From a virus: DNA of 20,531 bases. A program made the translations under genes and the position numbers. Positions 15,316-20,531 of this stretch are shown in pieces. The stretch lies in IMG/VR virus record IMGVR_UViG_3300020175_000962, positions 1-20,531 of that record; one strand, given 5' to 3'. The notes below the pieces were generated by a model. That model was not told the origin of the DNA. It was given only the letters and a program-made list of their open reading frames with translations, and searched no databases. Position 1 is the stretch's first letter. Every line of letters begins with the position of its first letter.

Positions 15316-15842
15316 AATGGATTGAAGAGTCTTCCTCTTCTAAATCCTTCTGGTATCTCACCGTAACATCTTTTCTCTTCACCCGTTGTGCGATTATGAA
15401 TCCAAAACCATCCACCCTTGTTGTTATTATTCACAGATTTTTGCTTTCTGGTTTCTTCTGAATCAACGTAACCCTTCTTACCATGAAGATTATATTTGTA
15501 GTAGAACTTGAGCTTTTCAGATTTTGACAAACGAATATGTTCTGGATCAACAGCACCATAACGTCCATTGACCTTACCAGAGACGTTTTTAGATATTCTT
15601 TGCTTAGTTTCTTCCGTATGCCTAAACTTAACATTCTTTTTTCTGATGCGGTTGACGACTCGTTTGTCGACTTCACACTCGTTAAGAACATCGCACTTGT
15701 AGATCTTCTTATAAGCGTCTGTACGGACGAAAATAGACTCGATGTTCTGATTGGTCTCGAGAAGCTCCAAACCACGCTTATTTCGCTTCTCAGACGCTAT
15801 AATCAGCTGTTTTTCGGTGTTGTCATAGTATAGATAGTACAT
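15312..15842 (-). CDS. Free-standing homing-endonuclease-like protein with NUMOD3 motif
   Basis: A 176-residue basic protein on the strand opposite to every neighbour. Residues 75-96 (HTEETKQRIS...GK...GRYG) match the NUMOD3 DNA-binding helix common to GIY-YIG and HNH homing endonucleases. The C-terminus (WFWIHNRTTGEEKRCYGE then IPEGFRRGR) is the tail repeatedly seen in phage homing endonucleases. No GIY-YIG or HNH catalytic motif is visible in the first 70 residues, so it could be a shortened or catalytically dead form, or a type whose nuclease part I do not recognise. Both it and the nuclease gene end in overlapping stop codons (TAG on minus at 15312-15314, TAA on plus at 15313-15315). A cargo gene that inserts between essential genes is the usual pattern. 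Confidence 0.78.
   Translation of the reverse strand: MYYLYYDNTEKQLIIASEKRNKRGLELLETNQNIESIFVRTDAYKKIYKCDVLNECEVDKRVVNRIRKKNVKFRHTEETKQRISKNVSGKVNGRYGAVDPEHIRLSKSEKLKFYYKYNLHGKKGYVDSEETRKQKSVNNNNKGGWFWIHNRTTGEEKRCYGEIPEGFRRGRLFNPF
15319..15347. terminator. Hairpin between convergent genes, possible terminator
   Basis: Beginning four bases after the TAA of the nuclease gene, GGATT-GAAGAG-(5-base loop)-CTCTTC-TA-AATCC can form an 11-bp stem with a 2-base bulge. No T-tract follows on the plus strand; on the minus strand it is followed by ATTTT. It lies inside the 3' end of the antisense gene. It may limit readthrough from both sides, but a chance hairpin cannot be excluded. Confidence 0.35.
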
Positions 15843-15868
15843 AGCTCACTGATATTGAAGGGAAAATA

Positions 15869-15909
15869 TTGACTGTTGACTTTATGAACGAGATCCCTGA
15901 AGGTATATG
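15869..15909 (+). promoter_or_regulatory. Possible promoter region before second SprT-like gene
   Basis: The 93-base gap between the divergent genes holds TTGACT twice (15869-15874, 15876-15881), separated by one base, and TATATG at 15904-15909. The spacing from the second TTGACT to TATATG is 22 bases, too long for a standard sigma70 promoter. Since the preceding gene is antisense, some promoter here is plausible, but the match is weak. Confidence 0.3.
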
Positions 15910-15912
15910 TCT

Positions 15913-15930
15913 ATTTAGGAGATTTAGGAG
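15913..15930 (+). repeat. Perfect 9-bp tandem repeat carrying two ribosome binding sites
   Basis: ATTTAGGAG occurs twice with no gap (15913-15921 and 15922-15930). Each copy contains a Shine-Dalgarno core AGGAG. The second copy lies at the right distance (about 5 bases) from the ATG at 15936. It looks like a simple slippage duplication of the leader. Confidence 0.8.
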
Positions 15931-15935
15931 TTATT

Positions 15936-16379
15936 ATGATAGTTAAGTTTACAAACAGGTTTCGTAAGGAGAAGCGACCTCGTTATGAAAGAGCTCTCCG
16001 CTTTTATTTGAGTAAGCTCGGACTGACTGACGATGACCTAAAAGACGTCGAAGCGAGTATCTTCTTACGTAAGTCGGAAGACAGGGGATGTTGTCAACAT
16101 GACTTTGGTGTGCGTAATCCAAAGTCGTTTGAGATAATTATATCTCCAGGTGGACCAGTTAGTCCTTTGCAGACACTAGCTCACGAAGCTGTTCACCTTA
16201 AACAGTTTTTGTTAGGTGAGTTGCGTATGCTTTCCAAGTGCTGTAAGTGGAAAGGTGAAGTCTGGAAGTCAGATGGATCAGATCTCGACAGCTATTACGA
16301 CTCTCCTTGGGAAGTAGAAGCGTATGGTAAAGAAGAGGGTCTTTATGTTAGATTTCTTGTAGAGGAAAAAAATGGCTAA
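15936..16379 (+). CDS. SprT-like zinc metallopeptidase (second of two)
   Basis: A 147-residue paralog of the protein at 9360-9827. It has TLAHEAVHLKQF (HEAVH 83-87), LLGEL and SPWEVEAYGKEE, the same three blocks at the same spacing, so the zinc ligands are two His and a later Glu. It also carries Cys pairs GCC (51-53) and KCCKW (101-105) that the first copy lacks. The basic N-terminus (RFRKEKRPRYERALRF) matches the paralog in length. ATG 15936 follows a duplicated AGGAG. It overlaps the next small gene by 8 bases. Function in the phage unknown; DNA-protein crosslink repair or maturation proteolysis are possibilities. Confidence 0.75.
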   Translation: MIVKFTNRFRKEKRPRYERALRFYLSKLGLTDDDLKDVEASIFLRKSEDRGCCQHDFGVRNPKSFEIIISPGGPVSPLQTLAHEAVHLKQFLLGELRMLSKCCKWKGEVWKSDGSDLDSYYDSPWEVEAYGKEEGLYVRFLVEEKNG

Positions 16380-16515
16380 GAAAGTGTCAATAGGAATGTC
16401 TATAGTTCAACCAAATAACAAGAAAACTTGTATTGGTAGAGGCAACGTAAAAACGTCTTCAATGAACAAGACAAGAAAAAGAGCGTACAAAAAGTATAGA
16501 GGTCAAGGTCGATGA
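16372..16515 (+). CDS. Small basic phage protein (47 aa)
   Basis: A 47-residue, very basic protein beginning MAKKVSIGMSIVQPNNKK, with a TCIGRGNVKTSS middle and ending in RAYKKYRGQGR. I recall similar short basic proteins ending KxYRGQGR in T4-like phages, with no known function; this is memory, not a search result. GAGG stands 5 bases before the ATG. It overlaps the SprT-like stop by 8 and the next ATG by 4. RNA or DNA binding would fit the charge. Confidence 0.65.
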   Translation: MAKKVSIGMSIVQPNNKKTCIGRGNVKTSSMNKTRKRAYKKYRGQGR

Positions 16516-16673
16516 ATTTTGAAGTAGAAAGTTTCTTGAAAAGTTTACTCGATCCTGAGAAGTACGGCCATGCTGTTACCGCTGAGGTGAGAGACGAAGC
16601 CCGAGCGTTGTTGGGTATGAAGGAAGTCGAGACAAAGCTGATCAAAGTAGGCTTTGATCTTGAAGAATTATAA
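16512..16673 (+). CDS. Small hypothetical protein (53 aa)
   Basis: A 53-residue, mostly helical, slightly acidic protein (MNFEVESFLKSLLDPEKYGH at the start, ending GFDLEEL). No family recognised. It is chained to both neighbours: the ATG overlaps the previous TGA (ATGA), and its TAA shares one base with the next ATG. This tight chaining and the absence of any other open frame here support it as a real gene. Confidence 0.6.
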   Translation: MNFEVESFLKSLLDPEKYGHAVTAEVRDEARALLGMKEVETKLIKVGFDLEEL

Positions 16674-16993
16674 TGGAAGTACAAAGAGCAGTCGCAGCTT
16701 CCAAGATAAACTGGAAGGTGGTTGAAAGATATCGTAGAAAGTTTAAGTACGATTCCAACGAAGAGATGCTTCTCGATTGGATTACTGACAGAGAGCTTGT
16801 ATACGATAGAGGTCTCAAGAGGAGACCCAATCCTTTTCACAAACACGTAAGAATCAATTTGGATAAAATGGAGTATCTTGGTCTGTCAAGCATTGATGCA
16901 GTCATTAAACAAGGGTTGAAACTTACAAAAAAACAGATAGAAGATTACAAGGCAGGGTTAGAAGAAACAAAAGATGAACAAGAAGAGATTTGA
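16673..16993 (+). CDS. Hypothetical protein (106 aa)
   Basis: A 106-residue helical protein with an N-terminal INWKVVERYRRKFKYDSNEE segment and an acidic C-terminus (EETKDEQEEI). LGLSSIDAVIKQGLKLTKKQ in the second half looks like a helix-turn-helix-like pair of helices, but this is weak. No family recognised. ATG shares one base with the upstream stop. The gene ends 20 bases before the next. Confidence 0.6.
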   Translation: MEVQRAVAASKINWKVVERYRRKFKYDSNEEMLLDWITDRELVYDRGLKRRPNPFHKHVRINLDKMEYLGLSSIDAVIKQGLKLTKKQIEDYKAGLEETKDEQEEI

Positions 16994-17013
16994 TCAGCTG
17001 TTCTGGAGTCATT

Positions 17014-17256
17014 ATGACAAAGAAATACATACACATAAACCAGCACAAGATACGAGCAAACAAAAAGAATGGGACGAACGATCCAGTCATAACCGTAAAG
17101 GAGGGAAGAAAGAATACATACGGTCACTCCGTAAGGATAAACGGTCCAAGCAAAGTGATCTATGGCGGGAACGGTAAACCAGTTCTAAGCTGTGGTGCTA
17201 GAGTAGTAATTGTAACTGAATCCGAGGTAGAAATTGATGATCAACCGTACGCGTAA
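17014..17256 (+). CDS. Conserved phage protein (80 aa)
   Basis: An 80-residue protein starting MTKKYIHINQHKIRANKKNG, with VITVKEGRKNTYG, INGPSKVIY and LSCGARVVIVTESEVEI. This pattern (KYIHxNQHxIxANKK ... GPSxxxY ... SCGARV) occurs in many tailed-phage genomes as a conserved small protein of unknown function. It looks all-beta in its second half. ATG 17014 with CTGGAG upstream is preferred over the GTG/ATT-type start at 16990, because the conserved N-terminus starts there. The start lies inside an alternative 67-residue frame (16974-17177) that I reject. Confidence 0.7.
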   Translation: MTKKYIHINQHKIRANKKNGTNDPVITVKEGRKNTYGHSVRINGPSKVIYGGNGKPVLSCGARVVIVTESEVEIDDQPYA

Positions 17257-17398
17257 CCTCGTTAGACAAAGACAGAATGCTGTCTCAAATGCTCGTCGTC
17301 GCCAGATGAAACAAAATTATTTCGAACAAATTAAGAAACCTCATTTAAATCAAGGGTCTACGCCTCACTATAACCCCTTGAATTCTGACGAGAAATAA
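17237..17398 (+). CDS. Small Arg-rich protein (53 aa)
   Basis: A 53-residue protein, Arg/Gln/Asn-rich in its first half (MINRTRNLVRQRQNAVSNAR) with a PHYNPLNSDEK tail. No family recognised. GAGG (17224-17227) stands 9 bases before the ATG, and the gene overlaps the previous one by 20 bases. The end of the frame carries the first arm of an inverted repeat. Its size keeps confidence moderate. Confidence 0.5.
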   Translation: MINRTRNLVRQRQNAVSNARRRQMKQNYFEQIKKPHLNQGSTPHYNPLNSDEK

Positions 17399-17428
17399 TT
17401 ATTTTCACCTTTCTTTATTTTTCAAGGG
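17350..17428 (+). repeat. Three-copy TCAAGGG element, alternating inverted repeat
   Basis: TCAAGGG (17350-17356), its inverse CCCTTGA (17375-17381) and TCAAGGG again (17422-17428). The middle copy can pair with either flanking copy: 7 bp with the first (18-base loop, inside the 53-residue gene) or 8 bp with the last (38-base loop). The last copy ends 10 bases before the -35 box of the next promoter. It may act as a transcript 3' end or control element; a terminator is not certain because no T-tract directly follows the stem. Confidence 0.35.
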
Positions 17429-17438
17429 TTTAGGCCCG

Positions 17439-17467
17439 TTGACATTATGATTTACCTATTCGATAAT
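17439..17467 (+). promoter_or_regulatory. Sigma70-type promoter upstream of 17502 gene
   Basis: TTGACA (17439-17444), a perfect -35, then 17 bases, then GATAAT (17462-17467), one mismatch from consensus. A further TATACT at 17471-17476 is too far from the -35 to pair with it. TGAGGA (17488-17493) and ATG 17502 follow at normal spacing. The 103-base gap from 17399 to 17501 holds nothing else I can name. Confidence 0.8.
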
Positions 17468-17501
17468 ACCTATACTGATTAAATAACTGAGGAAATTAAT
17501 C

Positions 17502-17984
17502 ATGACAGCATTCACTAAAGACCAACTTGGCTACACCGTTATTGCAATGGGCGTTGATGCCGGTCGTTACGCTACTGCTGAAGTAGCAGCACAGGTCTAT
17601 GTAGATGACCTGTATGGCTACATCTCAGATGCGTCTAAGGAAGCTCAGGGTTTCCGTTTCCGTGTGGACGTTAGCGGTATGACCTTTGCTGAACTTGAGG
17701 CAGAGTGCGACTATTGGTCTAACCAGGCAGCTATTGCTATCGAGGAAGAAAAAGAAGCTGAGGCTTTTGCAGTGGAGGAGTTTAAGGCTCTGGTCGCCCG
17801 CACGATTGAGCTCGGTGCTAAAGACGAGGAGACTGCTCTTCGTTGGTTGGCCGAGGACGAAAGGTTTTATGATAGTCAGGATGTTGAGCATTTTGTTTGG
17901 AGTTACGGTATTCTGTTTACCGACTACGGTCGTGAGCTTTGTAAGAAGCTCGAAACCATCGTAGCCTATGTTGAGGTTGCGTAA
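17502..17984 (+). CDS. Acidic hypothetical protein (160 aa), probable early gene
   Basis: A 160-residue acidic protein (33 Asp/Glu against 14 Lys/Arg by my count), Ala-rich, with an EEEKEAEAFAVEEF helix in the middle and aromatic residues in the last third (HFVWSYGILFTDYGREL). No family recognised and no membrane segment. It has a near-consensus promoter and a strong TGAGGA site. Six of its seven Arg codons are CGN, whereas AGA/AGG is frequent in most other genes here, and GC use is higher. This suggests strong expression or recent acquisition. A protein that binds a host nucleic-acid-binding partner, or mimics DNA, would fit the charge, but that is a guess. Confidence 0.75.
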   Translation: MTAFTKDQLGYTVIAMGVDAGRYATAEVAAQVYVDDLYGYISDASKEAQGFRFRVDVSGMTFAELEAECDYWSNQAAIAIEEEKEAEAFAVEEFKALVARTIELGAKDEETALRWLAEDERFYDSQDVEHFVWSYGILFTDYGRELCKKLETIVAYVEVA

Positions 17985-18009
17985 TGGCTACTTTTGAGGA
18001 GACAAAAAT

Positions 18010-18258
18010 ATGATTTGGTACTTAGAAGAAGCTGATCCAAAGCATCCTGACTACAAACGTCATGGTGGTCCTTATGATAGAGGTGGAGCTGATAGCTATT
18101 ATGGTCGTTTAGAGACTCCACACTACTACAGAGGAGCTACAGGCTCATCAGAACGTGCAGAGATTCCAGAGGATCAGAAAGAATCGAATATCTACAAAGC
18201 CTACATGCAAGGCTATCTTGATAACGAGAAAGCAAATAACTTTAAAGATTGGGGATGA
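18010..18258 (+). CDS. Conserved small phage protein (82 aa)
   Basis: An 82-residue Tyr/Gly-rich protein, with EEADPKHPDYKRHGGPYDRG, ADSYYGRLETPHYYRG and a C-terminal YKAYMQGYLDNEKANNFKDWG. I recall short proteins with HGGPYDRGxADSYYGR in other T4-like phages; no function known. It starts at ATG 18010 with GAGGAG upstream, 25 bases after the previous gene. The hydrophilic, aromatic-rich composition is unusual, but no catalytic motif is visible. Confidence 0.7.
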   Translation: MIWYLEEADPKHPDYKRHGGPYDRGGADSYYGRLETPHYYRGATGSSERAEIPEDQKESNIYKAYMQGYLDNEKANNFKDWG

Positions 18259-18483
18259 ATGGTGAACAGAGTGACTGATTACAATAATATTTACTTCAAG
18301 CTGGTCGACGCTCGATGCCAGCTTGCTGGAATTGTTACATCGATGGAAGGGTATCTGAAAGCTGTTGATAATAATCAGGAGCGGTTGAAAGAGATTTGCT
18401 TTGAACTTCTCAAGGAAGATATCCTCGAAGCTAAAAATATGATTGACAAAGGAATCCATGATGAAGAATGCGAAACTGAATAA
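18259..18483 (+). CDS. Hypothetical protein (74 aa)
   Basis: A 74-residue helical protein, with a ARCQLAGIVTSMEGYLKAV amphipathic helix followed by an acidic helix ending in HDEECETE. No family recognised. ATG directly abuts the previous stop codon. It overlaps the next gene by 26 bases. Confidence 0.55.
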   Translation: MVNRVTDYNNIYFKLVDARCQLAGIVTSMEGYLKAVDNNQERLKEICFELLKEDILEAKNMIDKGIHDEECETE

Positions 18484-18694
18484 CAATCACCTTGAGAAGC
18501 TCTTTGAGCTTTACGAGGATGAGTCATTGACTGACACTCAGTTCAAGATACTGTGTATCAAGTTCATTGAGGAAGCAAGGGTTCCTAACGAGTCAGTCCT
18601 TTATAAACTTAAAAACTATAACACGACACGAGGTCAGGCTTTGGTTAGTGTCAATAACTTTATCTTAAAAGGAACAGGAGACGGAGTGATATAA
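18458..18694 (+). CDS. Hypothetical protein (78 aa)
   Basis: A 78-residue protein (from ATG 18458; a second ATG follows at 18461) with helix-rich character: HLEKLFELYEDESLTDTQF then KILCIKFIEEARVPNES. AAAGGA stands about 5-8 bases upstream of these starts. A longer TTG-start frame from 18443 lies inside the previous gene and is not preferred. No family recognised. It shares one base with the ATG of the next gene. Confidence 0.55.
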   Translation: MMKNAKLNNNHLEKLFELYEDESLTDTQFKILCIKFIEEARVPNESVLYKLKNYNTTRGQALVSVNNFILKGTGDGVI

Positions 18695-19389
18695 TGGCAG
18701 CAACGTATAACAAGATTCAAGATGGTCTGCTTGACCAATACTTTGACTGTGATAAGAAGGTAGTTCTAATGGCACTTAACAAACATGGATCAAGTACGAT
18801 CACCAATGTTATGGAAGAGTCTGAGAACTCGTTTGAGATTTCGTTTCGAATGCCTGACTACGATTACACAGATCATGAGTATCAGTCGATTCATTCGTTT
18901 CGTCCGCAGTTCGATGATTTCGATAAGTTCATCACATACAGAGACTTTGAAGATGTATGGGTGTCTGCTTTCTCATATGAAGTAAGGACATCGCATTTCA
19001 AACCTATCTTAGATGGTGATAAGGATGAAGTCAAACAGAAAGTCTATGATTCTATCAAAGCAATAGGTGGACTTGATGTCTTCTGCAATCAAGACTTCAA
19101 AGCGATGAACGGAACGTATATGTCTATTTGTTATGCAAGTGAGTTTCCAGAGATAGCAGATAAGATTGTAGAGACGTGTACTCCAGTAGATGTAGAAGTA
19201 TTGCCAAACTTTCTTGCAAGGTTTGTCGAAGGACCGTTCAAAGCTACTCACGTCAATCAGACGTCAGATCCAGTCAAGCAAGGAATTGCTGAAGCGTTTG
19301 ATGAGTATGGTATTATGGATGCATTGAAAGAGAAGTATGAAGTCGACTACAATTTCAAGATGAAGCTGAAGGAAAAGCTCAGTGCTTGA
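18694..19389 (+). CDS. Hypothetical protein (231 aa)
   Basis: A 231-residue protein of mixed composition with aromatic and acidic clusters (MPDYDYTDHEYQS; RPQFDDFDKF) and a conserved-looking FNQ/CNQDFKAMNGTYMSICYASEF segment. The C-terminal third is helical (KQGIAEAFDEYGIMDALKEK). No catalytic motif or membrane segment is visible, and I do not recognise a family. The start is ATG 18694, with GGAG in ACGGAG 5 bases upstream. It overlaps the following membrane protein by 8 bases. Confidence 0.65.
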   Translation: MAATYNKIQDGLLDQYFDCDKKVVLMALNKHGSSTITNVMEESENSFEISFRMPDYDYTDHEYQSIHSFRPQFDDFDKFITYRDFEDVWVSAFSYEVRTSHFKPILDGDKDEVKQKVYDSIKAIGGLDVFCNQDFKAMNGTYMSICYASEFPEIADKIVETCTPVDVEVLPNFLARFVEGPFKATHVNQTSDPVKQGIAEAFDEYGIMDALKEKYEVDYNFKMKLKEKLSA

Positions 19390-19651
19390 TATCTTTTGTC
19401 AGGTAGTCATTACGATATGTGGTTTCACTTCGCTTTACTTACTTGCTAGTCAAGATCCTAAGATAAGGATGTATGCTGGCATTGTTGGTCTGATAGGAGA
19501 GCCATTCTGGCTTACGACGACTCTTATCAACGGTCAGTATGGTATTGTCGTTTTGTGTTTTGTGTATGGAGTCAACTGGATCAGAGTTGTCTATAGTAAT
19601 TGGAAAGTTATCAATGAATCAAACAGTGAAGAGGCCTTGGGGAGAGTATAG
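19382..19651 (+). CDS. Small multi-pass membrane protein (89 aa)
   Basis: An 89-residue protein with three hydrophobic stretches: residues 3-22 (CQVVITICGFTSLYLLA), about 30-48 (YAGIVGLIGEPFWLTTTLI) and about 50-68 (YGIVVLCFVYGVNWIRVVY). The middle has a KIRMYAGIVGLIGEPFW turn, a pattern I have seen in short phage inner-membrane proteins. It starts with GTG at 19382 and overlaps the cupin gene by 38 bases. Role unknown; a holin is possible but has no direct support. Confidence 0.6.
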   Translation: MLDIFCQVVITICGFTSLYLLASQDPKIRMYAGIVGLIGEPFWLTTTLINGQYGIVVLCFVYGVNWIRVVYSNWKVINESNSEEALGRV

Positions 19652-19994
19652 AGTCGTCTCTGATTCTATCCATAAGGAAGATACCTTCCCTTTCGGTATA
19701 ACTCACATCAAGACAAAAATTCTCACTGTCTCGCCGAAGAGCCGCCTTTCAATGCAAAGACACTCTAAACGCTCCGAAGTTTGGACTGTTCTACGAGGCA
19801 CAGCAGTTCTTGAGACGTGGCATGAAGATATTGAGACTTTGTCACTCAGAATACTACGTGAAGGAGATGTAGTGACAATAAGGCAATTCGAGTGGCACAG
19901 ACTTTGTAATAAGATGGATGATGCGTTGACAATCATTGAGGTTCAATACGGAAGTGAGTGTATAGAAAGTGATATTCGGAGGATAGGGATATGA
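19614..19994 (+). CDS. Cupin, mannose-6-phosphate isomerase type II-like
   Basis: A 126-residue single cupin domain close to the C-terminal half of ManC-type bifunctional enzymes. It starts with RPWGEYRVV, then SPKSRLSMQRHSKRSEVWTVLRGTAVL, EWHRL and LTIIEVQYGSECIESDI. The metal-binding Gln, His and Glu sit in MQRHSKRSE, with a further His in EWHRL. These residues match the type II phosphomannose isomerase pattern, interconverting fructose-6- and mannose-6-phosphate. ATG 19614 is chosen because the PWGxY start of the family begins a few residues in; the frame from 19539 lies inside the membrane gene. It may feed the glycan cluster 8 kb upstream, or bind another sugar phosphate. Confidence 0.78.
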   Translation: MNQTVKRPWGEYRVVSDSIHKEDTFPFGITHIKTKILTVSPKSRLSMQRHSKRSEVWTVLRGTAVLETWHEDIETLSLRILREGDVVTIRQFEWHRLCNKMDDALTIIEVQYGSECIESDIRRIGI

Positions 19995-20149
19995 AAGGTA
20001 CAGAAATGGAAGGACACTTCAAGGTGTCGTTAGCTAAGAGTGCAATCAGAATAGCAGCAGGAGTAGCCTTGATCCTCAATCTATTTGTAGCAGCAGGAGT
20101 GTTACTGATCGTTGCTGAAGGCTTTGGTGTAATGGAAGAGGTGGTCTGA
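19991..20149 (+). CDS. Single-pass membrane protein (52 aa)
   Basis: A 52-residue protein with a basic N-terminus (FKVSLAKSAIR) and one hydrophobic Ala/Leu/Val helix (IAAGVALILNLFVAAGVLLI, about residues 21-40), ending in an acidic tail. ATG overlaps the cupin stop (ATGA), and its TGA overlaps the next ATG by one base. No family recognised. Confidence 0.55.
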   Translation: MKGTEMEGHFKVSLAKSAIRIAAGVALILNLFVAAGVLLIVAEGFGVMEEVV

Positions 20150-20334
20150 TGGATCTTAAATTCACAAATGCAAAACAGTATTCAAGGTATGCAGTAAGTA
20201 AGAAAGAGAACACAAAGACGTTTGTTTACTGCTACGAGCAGGATGAGCTGAAGAAGAAGATAGATGTGACAGACCACTCCGATTACTTTGTGAGGGACTG
20301 TATAGAGAACTGGAACGATGGAATTATTGAGTAA
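20149..20334 (+). CDS. Small hypothetical protein (61 aa)
   Basis: A 61-residue charged protein (TFVYCYEQDELKKKIDVTDH in the middle) with no membrane segment and no recognised family. It shares one base with the previous stop, and its own end overlaps the next tiny gene by 17 bases. Confidence 0.5.
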   Translation: MDLKFTNAKQYSRYAVSKKENTKTFVYCYEQDELKKKIDVTDHSDYFVRDCIENWNDGIIE

Positions 20335-20413
20335 GTTCAAATGGTGTCTCTGGCTTCTCTGGCCAGGATTGCTTGTGTTCTTTTGGTGGTTAGGTAATCA
20401 GTTGGGGGTGTGA
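20318..20413 (+). CDS. Tiny Trp-rich membrane peptide (31 aa)
   Basis: A 31-residue hydrophobic peptide with five Trp (KWCLWLLWPG and VFFWWLGNQ), long enough for one membrane span. It begins with ATG inside the previous gene. No ribosome site of note is seen, so the call is tentative. If real it is one of a chain of small membrane genes here. Confidence 0.4.
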   Translation: MELLSKFKWCLWLLWPGLLVFFWWLGNQLGV

Positions 20414-20414
20414 T

Positions 20415-20531
20415 ATGGAGATATGGTTAACGTACTTCTTCCTAATGATTCTGCTCGCAATCAACATCACAGGGTTTTTTGTTTGTGTAAAATGTTTGAT
20501 TGACGTAGAAGAGATCAGAATCATTAGGAAA
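20415..20531 (+). CDS. Membrane protein, partial at window end
   Basis: The first 39 codons of an open frame that continues past the window. They encode one hydrophobic helix (MEIWLTYFFLMILLAINIT) followed by a charged segment (CLIDVEEIRIIRK), consistent with a short membrane protein. It begins one base after the previous TGA. The C-terminus and any further domain are outside the window. Confidence 0.45.
   Translation, partial: MEIWLTYFFLMILLAINITGFFVCVKCLIDVEEIRIIRK

Noticed and set aside
15431-15775. 114-residue minus-strand frame inside the homing-endonuclease-like gene
   Set aside because: Different frame from the NUMOD3 protein and Ser-rich without a family pattern.
15537-15833. 98-residue plus-strand frame opposite the homing-endonuclease-like gene
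   Set aside because: The minus strand carries the recognisable motif; the plus frame has no ribosome site or known pattern.
16974-17177. 67-residue plus-strand frame starting ATG 16974
   Set aside because: It overlaps the conserved 80-residue gene in another frame, has no ribosome site, and its sequence shows no family pattern.
17686-17964. 92-residue Arg/Leu-rich plus-strand frame inside the acidic gene
   Set aside because: Composition is that expected from reading a codon-biased gene out of frame; it has no start signal.
17984-18009. 8-codon leader frame before the 18010 gene
   Set aside because: Too short to support; it merely spans the GAGGAG site of the next gene.
1-20531. tRNA genes, CRISPR array, integrase or attachment sites
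   Set aside because: None seen by eye; no cloverleaf with CCA-type arms, no regular spaced repeats, no recombinase motif.

Overview
The window looks like part of the genome of a T4-like myovirus, most likely marine. The evidence is a T4-type RNase H (FEN-1 family nuclease), a PhoH-like ATPase, a RecB/Cas4-like PD-(D/E)XK nuclease, two SprT-like metallopeptidases, a free-standing antisense homing-endonuclease-like gene, and many very small genes packed with 1-30 base overlaps on one strand. The DNA is AT-rich and has almost no intergenic space. The host cannot be told from the sequence. No tRNA, rRNA, CRISPR array, integrase or transposase was seen.

Region 1 (1-11628) is one unbroken run of overlapping plus-strand genes devoted mostly to building and decorating a glycan. 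In order it holds a radical SAM/SPASM protein without its N-terminus, a HisC-like aminotransferase, a glycosyltransferase-like protein and a sulfotransferase, a second such pair, a 2-oxoglutarate/Fe(II) oxygenase, a GT-A glycosyltransferase, a capsule-synthesis-like protein, a TylF-like O-methyltransferase, an APS-kinase-like protein, an HxGH nucleotidyltransferase, another GT-A enzyme, a small protein, a SprT-like peptidase, a GT4 glycosyltransferase and two unrecognised genes. The nucleotidyltransferase and APS kinase could supply PAPS (the sulfate donor) to the two sulfotransferases. The aminotransferase, oxygenase and methyltransferase could make or finish an unusual sugar or amino-acid substituent. 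The natural reading is a virus-encoded pathway for a sulfated, methylated glycan on the host surface or the virion.

Region 2 (11625-15315) starts at a near-consensus sigma70-type promoter that overlaps the stop codon of the last region 1 gene. It holds nucleic-acid functions (RNase H, DUF6433-like protein, PhoH-like ATPase, PD-(D/E)XK nuclease) plus a DUF115/MptE-like protein and a small FmdB-like protein. It ends at a minus-strand homing-endonuclease-like gene (15312-15842) whose stop codon interlocks with that of the nuclease gene.

Region 3 (15936-17398) has a second SprT-like peptidase followed by five small genes, several of them very basic. Region 4 (17439-20531) starts at a second near-consensus promoter driving an acidic 160-residue protein with codon use unlike its neighbours. 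Small proteins follow, then a mannose-6-phosphate-isomerase-type cupin and a string of tiny membrane proteins. The last gene runs off the window.
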